Part shown: in pieces, positions 56,386-64,000 of the stretch
Layout: each line of letters starts with the position of its first letter
How positions within the stretch are numbered: position 1 is the stretch's first letter
DNA from: Carex sylvatica
Taxonomy: Eukaryota; Streptophyta; Magnoliopsida; Poales; Cyperaceae
Direction: 5' to 3'
Length of the DNA: 64,000 nt
Assembly (NCBI GenBank): GCA_964058845.1
Contig: CAXKVR010000171.1
Coordinates: forward strand, 1 to 64,000
Program-made: the position numbers and the translations under genes
The notes under the pieces: generated by a model
Database searches by the model: none
Seen by the model: the letters and a program-made list of their open reading frames with translations, nothing else
Told to the model about the DNA's origin: nothing

Positions 56386-57525
56386 ACCATTAACCGACAT
56401 CTTTATTTATATCTATTATTTAATATATTTTCCCACAAATAATCAAAATTTTGAATTTTTTAAAAATATCCAAACTGCAAGAATTTCTTACAGTTTGAGA
56501 TTTTTTTTTCACTATAAAAACCCCGTTGCACTATATCTCTTTCAATTTTGAAAAAAAAAATTATCTTGTAAAGGACATATATTAAACAATCATAGATAAT
56601 TTTTATGATCTTTAAATAATAAATGAAATCATATTCCATTAAAAAAATAAGCAAACACACACTATAAATAGTAAATGTATTTTAAAATATTTATATGGAT
56701 AATTCTTAAATAATCTCTTAGACTTTTGAAAAAAAAGCTAAACTCGATCGTTGTATATCTACCGCTGATAGCAAACTTAAACTGAATTTTTAAAGCACTA
56801 AACGACGTTCTTTTTTTTTTGCAATTCTGATTACGTCGGATGCCCGGGGATGATCTCCAGGCAAAATCCGGATCCGTCTCGTTCCCCCTTTCCGAATTGG
56901 GGTCATACGCACAAATTCGACTTTCCTAACCAAAGTTATGACTGTTTAAAGTTTTTTTTTTTAAAAACTATGCTTCCGTGCAAAAATTCCGATAATGCAC
57001 CGATGCTTTATACCTGGCTTAACGACGGCAGAAATGCATCGATGTTTTATTGACAAAACACCGATGACGCGTCCATGCTCTCTAAACGGTCATAACTTTA
57101 TTATTGACAAAACACCGATGACGCACCCATACAGATTGGTCATAATTGGTATTAGTGTTTTTCAAAAGCCTAAGAGATTATTCAAGAATTACCCATATAA
57201 CTATTTTAAAATGCATTTACTATTTATTGTGTGTGTTTGCTTATTTTTTTTAATGGATTACGGTATCATTTATTATTCAAAGATTATTAAAATTATCTAT
57301 GATTGTTCAATATATATCATTTACATGATAATTTTTTTTTTCAAAATTCAAAGAGATACAGTGCAACAGGATTTTTATAGTGAAAACAAATTAATCCCAA
57401 ACTGCAAGAAATTCTTGTAGTTTGGGTATTTTTAAAAAAAGTTCAAAATCTTGATTATTTGTGGTAAAATATATTAAATAATAGATATAAATAAAAATGT
57501 CGGAACCATTAACCACAAAAAGAAA
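56386..57525. mobile_element. Long foldback element, about 1.1 kb, arms over 250 bp
   Basis: Outer arms: TTATTTATATCTATTATTTA then CCACAAATAATCAAA at 56400-56450; the right arm (57440-57520) is the inverse. They also pair at CCAAACTGCAAGAATTTCTT / AAGAAATTCTTGTAGTTTGG and at TATGGATAATTCTTAAATAA / TTATTCAAGAATTACCCATA. The central 100 bp has GACAAAACACCGATGACGC twice. Related sequence lies at 121-450. It is non-coding; a read-through transcript would fold into a long hairpin. Confidence 0.75.
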
Positions 57526-58285
57526 AATTGAATTAGGTAAAATTCATGAAAGAAAAATATATTTCGATTTTTTTTCTGTGTTATTATTCTAAATAAATTT
57601 GATTTTTTTAATGTGGGTTGCTATTTATATATTTAATTAGTAGGTATGATGTAGAGAGTTTTTTTTTTAATTACTATGATGTAGAAAGTTACTTGTGCAA
57701 TTCAATCAACTGAAATTTATTTATTTTTTCTTAAGTATTGTGCTGATTGAACCATGTATTTCAAACATTTAATTATTATAATCATGTGAAATTTTAATAT
57801 TTTTTACAGTTTATAGTGAATATTTATTGAATGAAATACTTTTTAATCTAGGATAATTTTGTGAATATTTAATTATCTTTATGTCATGTTTAGCAATTAT
57901 CTTTTAATATGTTAAATATAAAACTAAAATAATAAACCTCCTTATCGGATCGGGTCCTGTTATTATGGATTCTCTAAATTTACCCGCTAACATGGAGCTA
58001 CCTGGCCTTTCTTTTATATAGGTATCAACCAACAGTTTAGTGCCAATCACATGTGATCATGTGTGGCTGTATGTATTTCATTCCAGTACCGTTTCCTATT
58101 TTTGTTTGGACCAGATTTAACACAACAGGAAATCTGTACTATGATATTGAATCATTGAGATGTCAAATATATATAAATTTATTGCAATATCAAATTATTG
58201 GAAATGTACAGTTCCTTATAATTGACATTTTTTTTTTTTTCCAAATAATTGAGAGTTAATGTCCAAGTTTAAATATATAATATAA
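57526..58285. other. Intergenic, no gene seen
   Basis: AT-rich; TACTATGATGTAGAAAGTTA repeats a similar phrase 35 bp upstream (57645-57695). Nothing else recognised. Confidence 0.45.
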
Positions 58286-58663
58286 GGGGAGAAGAGATCT
58301 AATTACACCCTTTTTTGGTGACACCGGATTACACCCTATATTTTTAAAGTCCAAACAGTCGATTCAAACCGTTTAACATTATTGATATGTTAAAATGTGC
58401 TTTCAGATCAAATTTTATATTTTTTTTGAATTTTTTTACTATTTATTAAGATGAGTACAAAAATTCAATGGTCTGAATATAGCGATTTTGTTAAATACTT
58501 AATAAATAGTAAACAAATTTAAAAAATATAAAATTTGATCTGCAAGCACATTTTAATATATTCATTATGTTGAGTGGTTTGGATCGACTATTTGAATTTT
58601 GAAAATTTTAAAAATTGAGAGTGTAATTCGATGTAACCAAAAAAATATAATTGGATCCTCCTC
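58286..58663. mobile_element. Palindromic MITE, family 2
   Basis: Ends GGGGAGAAGAGATCTAATTA and, inverted, GAGGAGGATCCAATTATATT. Interior ACACCCTTTTTTGGTGACAC, TCAATGGTCTGAATATAGCG and TACTTAATAAATAGTAAACA match 14960-15337. Same length, 378 bp. Flanks are TA-rich and not decisive. Confidence 0.78.
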
Positions 58664-61600
58664 ATATATATGAGAGATGATTAATATTAACTTTTAAAAG
58701 TAAAAAAAAAAATAGTCTTAAAAAAGATATGATTAATTATCCATGACTTATCCATCAACGAGCGTATGTCACATCGTTCATTAATGTCTTTTTTTTCCTA
58801 TGTTAAATATGCTTATATACAAAATTAAAGTATATATACATGTGAATTTATACATGATTCAAAATTAATATATATAAAATTATTATTATTCGGTGGGTAT
58901 TTACCCACCTTTTTTTCTATAGGTGTGGACAAGACAAAATTATACTTGACCTCAAACAATCCAAATTCAAAATCATTACTCTTAACAAAAATTAGGCAGG
59001 ATAAGGTGACTAACATTTGTTGACGAGTATAATGAGATATAATCTAATTGTTAAAAGTTAGGAAGATTGCTTTAGTTTCTAGTAAAAAAAAATTGTACTA
59101 TAAAAATCAATGTAAATTTAGGTGCAATGTCTAGTGGAATTCCGCAATATTCAGATTAGGAAATTAAATTTGTGTTGTGTGGTTGTAATCAAGTTATATT
59201 TTACAATGAATTGAGAAAAATAATCAAGACACGTGAATTATGTTTAATCATGTATAACTATTGTTTAAAAATTTATGTTTAAGAAAAAATAGCATAAAGA
59301 ATGAAAAAAATAAATGAAAACTTGTAAATAAATATAATATAAAACTTGGTCACATGACCACATGTCATATTGTGATTAGACAGAGTACCTATTGTGCTAT
59401 TTTTCTTCTTTTTCAGAGGATGCATGGTCATAATACGCGAATGAATACGGCATACGACCGGCATGCTTGCTCTATCGTGATATGCAGTGACAGAGCCACA
59501 TGTAATGAGTGGGGATCAATTGATTCCAATATATTTTAATTCCATGATTTAACTATATATTTTAGAAAAAAAATACTTTAAATATTGTAAATTAACCGCA
59601 ATATTTTTTTTTGAAAATAACTCCTTCACTCCTATAATTAATTTGATTTTTTTTTTTGTGAAAATAACTCCACCCCTATAATTAATTTGAAAGTTAGTTT
59701 GCCTCCACCCTAGTGCCATGACGTGTCTGATGACGACGTGATATTTTTACACCATTTAGTTTAGGTATTATTTAATTTTGTATAGTGCTGTAAAAGTATA
59801 TTTTAGACATTATTAAAGCTGACAATATTTGTAGAGATTGTTTATTGTAGAATAAATAATTGATTAGGTTCTATAAAATTATAACAGAATTTATTAGAGA
59901 GTCATTTAATTTTGTGCTTCCATTACAACATTTTAGACAAAATTCAGACAATGTGCATGGGCAAATATTGCTTGGTTAGATCAAATGTGGTAAATCTAAT
60001 TAGAAATGAATGCTCTAGATTTATTTGGGACCAAATAATTATATTTTTGTACATCTCAAGTGGAGCCAAACTGAAAAGTAATACCATTCTATTTTAGGGT
60101 TTTTTTGCCTAAATTGTGAACTTCATCTAGTACATCTTCAAGGTACACATTATCAACCAAAATATATAGCAAAGCTTTCAAAGTGTTTTTATTTACTGAT
60201 TTCATTCTGAGCCTTTGATTGGCTCAAAAAGAGAATACTTCTAAAAAAAATTAAGTCAAATTACCTTGGAAAGCTTCAAATCCTTTGCACCATTCATTTT
60301 ATTTCAATAAAGGGAAAGTCTTCATGTACTTTTAACCACTGGTGAAATGGTTCTTCTTTTCATGGGCTATGTTAGCCTTGCTCAGATATATATTAGCATT
60401 TAACACAGAGAACTTTGCTATACATCCCTCAGAAAATTTTCCTTGATGTAAATGATTGTTCTTTGCAGAGAATAATCGGCCGATTAGTCGTTGGTGGCTA
60501 TCAAATCGTTACATATTTTTTGCAGTATTGTAAAAAACGTCCGTTTAGATCGATTAATCGGCTGATTAGTCTTCGGCGGTGATCAAACTGTCATAGATTT
60601 TTCTGACTAATCAGACAATTATTCCCTATTATTTTCGATTAATCGCTTGGTGGTATTCTGTCCGTCCGACGAACACATACCATTATTTACAACACTGGAT
60701 TTTTCTCACTAATTGTTCAATTATTCTCGATTATTTCCAATTAAGCACTTTGAAGAACATATCAAAAGTTTTATTTTGCATAGGATTTAAATGCAATTTT
60801 AGCAAATAAAATAGACATGTGTACTATTGACCGTACCGATTTTCTTTGTCTATCGCATTTTTGAAAAGGAAAAATTATACATGTGGCATTAAATTGAGAC
60901 CATAACGGTGACATAAATGTTGTTATCGTTAAATTTTTGGAACTGATGTGAAATGTTAGTCAATTACAATGTTTCACACTTTGTCTGGTCAAAACGCTGG
61001 TGAAATATAATTCAAAATTTTCAAATGGGTAAAATGTCGTTATTGATAACATTTCAACCAGACATGGAAATTTTCCTAATTTTTGACGCCAAACATGCTT
61101 AATATTTTTTAAATGCTAAAGATAAAAAAAAATCGGTTGACCGGACAATCATATTAAATTATGAAGTTTATAGCAACTTCTTAACTGATATTTTTTATGA
61201 GGTTAGGTGAGTGAGAATTTTTTATCCATTAAAATTATTCAAATTAGATATATAGAAATAGAAATAGTACCTTGATTTTTATATATTTAGAAAAGCAGGA
61301 TCAACGGTTCTGATTCAAACTTTTGAATCGGATTCAACCGTTATGATCCAATAATTCTTTTTTTTTAATAAAAAACTCTACATATACAGGATTTAGTGCC
61401 ACAGAAAACCAACTACTTAATACATCGAAATCATTGTTCCGTACCATTAACTCTCTTTTTTTGCAAATTCTCTACATCTTCACAGTTTATTTTTGAAAAA
61501 ATTATTAATGAATTAAGAACAATGATCCCGATCCATTAACTACCTGATTGATTTTATGTGACATCAAATTGTCTATATATGTGGAGTTTATAAAAAAAAA

Positions 61601-62121
61601 TTATTGAATCAGAAACTATTCAATCCGATCTTTCTAAATATAATAAAATTAAGTTACTCTTTCTATTTATGTATATCTTATTTGAATAATTTCTATGGAT
61701 AAAAAATTGCTCAAGTGATCTAGAAGGGGTTAGGATGTCTCCACTTATACATGTAAGGAATGGATGAGAGTGATATTTTCCAATTAGTAGGATCTATTTA
61801 TAAAAGAGCTATTATTTAAACAATTCTTTTATATATAAATGGATAGAGATCTCAGATATTGACATAAATTTAGACAGGGATGTGCAAGTTGATCTTGTCA
61901 TGATGACATGATAAATGAAATTTGGCAGTCGACCTCTATTTTTTTTTTTTTTTTCAAATTTTTTGAAGTTATTTCATAAGGGAGGAGGGAAGCTAGGTAG
62001 GTTTCTCTTATGAATTGAAATATATATATTATTTTAATTAAGATCTTGCATTATTTCAAATATAAATATTCTTTGGCCCTTTTATAAAATTTAAAATCAT
62101 ACTATTAATTATTAAGTCTCC
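58664..62121. other. Intergenic with a GATTAATCGG-family fragment
   Basis: No gene seen. At 60460-60705, GAATAATCGGCCGATTAGTC, GATTAATCGGCTGATTAGTC and TTATTTACAACACTGG belong to the hAT-like family of 44329-44522, with an inner tip CAGTATTGTAAAAAACGTCC at 60522. Small repeat at 59600-59690 (AAAATAACTCC...CCTATAATTAATTTGA twice). Confidence 0.5.
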
Positions 62122-62361
62122 TATTATTTTCAAATTTTAATATTCTTTGACCCTTTTGATTAAAGATGAGTTGATAAATATCAAACAGTAAAAAGTAAAA
62201 TAAAATAAAATAATAATAATAGAGTAGAACTAAGAACATTGAAACCAAACCCTAGTTCTATTCTATTATTATTATTTTATTTTATTTTACTTTTTACTGT
62301 TTGATATTTATCAACTCATCTTTAATCAAAGGGTCAAAGAATATTAAAATTTGAAAATAAT
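62122..62361. repeat. Near-perfect hairpin with arms of about 110 bp
   Basis: The left arm 62122-62232 and right arm 62254-62361 are inverted copies with one single-base length difference (CCCTTTTG / CCCTTTG) and one mismatch (AGAGTAGAAC / AGAATAGAAC). The loop is about 21 bp (TAAGAACATTGAAACCAAACC). Part of the arm sequence (ATTCTTTGACCCTTTGATTA with AAGATGA) occurs a third time at about 62408-62440. No coding potential. Confidence 0.9.
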
Positions 62362-64000
62362 AAATCCAAACCATCCAAATCATTGAAACCAATTTACTCT
62401 ATTATTTTAATATTCTTTGACCCTTTGATTAAAGATGATTTTTGACATGATCAATGTGTTTGGTGAATTTAACTCATAAATTTATTAATTGGCTTTAAAT
62501 AATAAATTCAAACCATTGAAATCAATTTACCCCACGAGTGATGAATTTACATGTAAAGTTTTTATAATTTTGAATTAATTTTGTATAAAGTCAAGTGGTA
62601 AAAAAATATTCAAAAAATGAATGCACTAAAATTAATTTATAAAGCTTCTAATTTTGACCGCTTGACTTTATACTAAAATAATTTGAAAACTTAAAATATT
62701 TATATGTAAATTCATCACTAGTGAATTAGATGGATTTCAACGGCTTGGATTTGTTATTTGAAACCGATATAATATATTTTGGAGTTAACCTCACCAAACA
62801 CCTTAGCTTAAGAACACCCTAGTTTTGCTCATCATCATCATATTATAATAATAATAAGGGGATTTAAAATGAAGGCATTGTCATATATAGTAACCTTTTA
62901 TTACATTACAAACTGTCTTATAAGTCAAGAAAATGAAATCACAATGAACAAAAGTAAAACACTGTAAGGATAAATAATTTGTCCTTGTTTGTTATTAAAC
63001 AAAACTATTCCTTAATTAAAATTCATTAAAATAGGAGTAGATTGAAAAGATATCAGAAAAGAAATGATGATGTATGTGTAGATTGATTGTTTTGGATCAT
63101 TTAGACACATCTGGCACTTAATAAAAATTATATATAGAATGGGTTTTGGATTTTTTTTTATTCTCTAAATTAAAATAATTTTTTAATTTGTCCAAAATCG
63201 GATTAGACAGAAAAAGAACATGTCTGATAAATGTTAGTAATAGGAGTCAGAAATCATTTAATTTTTTTAACTATATATATTATATATTAATAGTGTACGA
63301 TCGATCTATAATAATGGGAGAGTATCCGCGAGCGATACTGTGTTATTCTTGTCGCTAGAAATTCAGGAAATAGTAAAAATATGTATATGTTGCAAAAATT
63401 ACCAATAATTGTTGCAATGATTGATGAAGCTTGATTAGAACACTTTAACTAACAATATCTTATCTGCCCATGGGCAATTCTGGAGCAAAAATAAAAATAA
63501 AAAATAAAATAAGAGATCTGATCGTACAAATTATTTAATGTGTTGCTTGAAAGCAACACAGCCAATCAGCTTACTTCACCCAAGCATCAATTGTTTCCAA
63601 TTTTGGAATGACAATTTGCATCAAATCAAATTTTGGTATGATAGATAATCGGAATTGTTCAATTTGTATAAAGATGCACGCAAACAACTTTAGAATTCGT
63701 TCAAATCAGATGTACACGAACCTTGATGCGGATCGAACGGCTTCGATTGCTTTCCAATTTTGATTATAAATTTTTTGTTTTGAATTATCTTTACAGTAAT
63801 TGATTTTTATAGGGTTTTTAAGGAAATTTGTATCATATTTCACTAGAAAAGTTTCAGTGCATATATAAATGGTATTTATTCGATATTTGTTATTTCATTA
63901 AAAAGTTTCTCAAAAGAAATACATGAATAAATTAGAATGTAAATTTAAGCAATAGTTTAAATAGTAAGGTATTACAACGAGGGTTCAAATGCCTCCATTT
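62362..64000. other. Intergenic to the window end
   Basis: No gene seen. GTGTTGCTTGAAAGCAACAC at 63540 is a short perfect palindrome. The last 20 bases (GAGGGTTCAAATGCCTC...) match, inverted, the right edge of the MITE at 7436-7690, so another repeat copy probably continues past the window. Confidence 0.45.

Noticed and set aside
1..64000. tRNA, rRNA or organelle-derived inserts
   Set aside because: I looked for tRNA T-loop phrases, rRNA-like and plastid-like coding stretches by eye and saw none I could support; a covariance-model or organelle genome search was not possible.

Overview
This 64 kb window looks like AT-rich nuclear DNA of a eudicot plant. It has spliced genes with GT/AG introns, three recognisable plant protein families, dense MITEs, hAT-type non-autonomous transposons and a long solo LTR. 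I cannot name the species. There is no operon structure, CRISPR array, rRNA, or tRNA that I could recognise.

Three protein-coding genes are well supported. (1) 5205-7407 (+) is a three-exon TBL/PMR5-family wall polysaccharide O-acetyltransferase, closest to the TBL10 group as I recall it. (2) 16683-17450 (-) is an intronless HECATE-type bHLH transcription factor, most like HEC3. (3) 45160-49778 (-) is a five-exon GUX/PGSIP glycosyltransferase (GT8), most like GUX1, which adds glucuronic acid to xylan. I rebuilt the exon joins of genes 1 and 3 by hand. All phases agree, giving 431 and 647 residues. Genes 1 and 3 both act on wall polysaccharides in the Golgi; gene 2 is a developmental regulator. 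Nothing shows that the three work as a unit.

The remaining 85-90 percent is intergenic and dominated by small transposons. Several boundaries can be proved from target-site duplications (TSDs). hAT-type elements with 8-bp TSDs lie at 11.3, 17.8-19.9 (three nested levels plus a MITE), 27.9, 37.8, 40.5, 41.0, 41.7, 44.3 and 53.3 kb. They share TAGGGGTG-like or CATAGTGAC tips, but each family carries a different short subterminal motif array. Palindromic MITEs with GAG-type tips, and 9-bp TSDs where measurable, fall into three families with different tips and one common internal core (7.4, 8.0, 15.0, 19.3, 24.0, 24.5, 25.2, 30.2, 48.8, 52.7 and 58.3 kb). One sits in intron 1 of the GUX gene. A 2.6-kb solo LTR occupies 21130-23755. 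Long foldbacks lie at 30.1-31.1, 56.4-57.5 and 62.1-62.4 kb.

A segmental tandem duplication at 51.1-55.7 kb is the most informative non-coding region. One copy carries at least four insertions, and the other copy keeps the matching empty sites. I found no convincing new biological system. The best leads are the nested hAT stack, the modular MITE families, the natural empty-site pairs, and a short upstream ORF abutting the GUX start codon.
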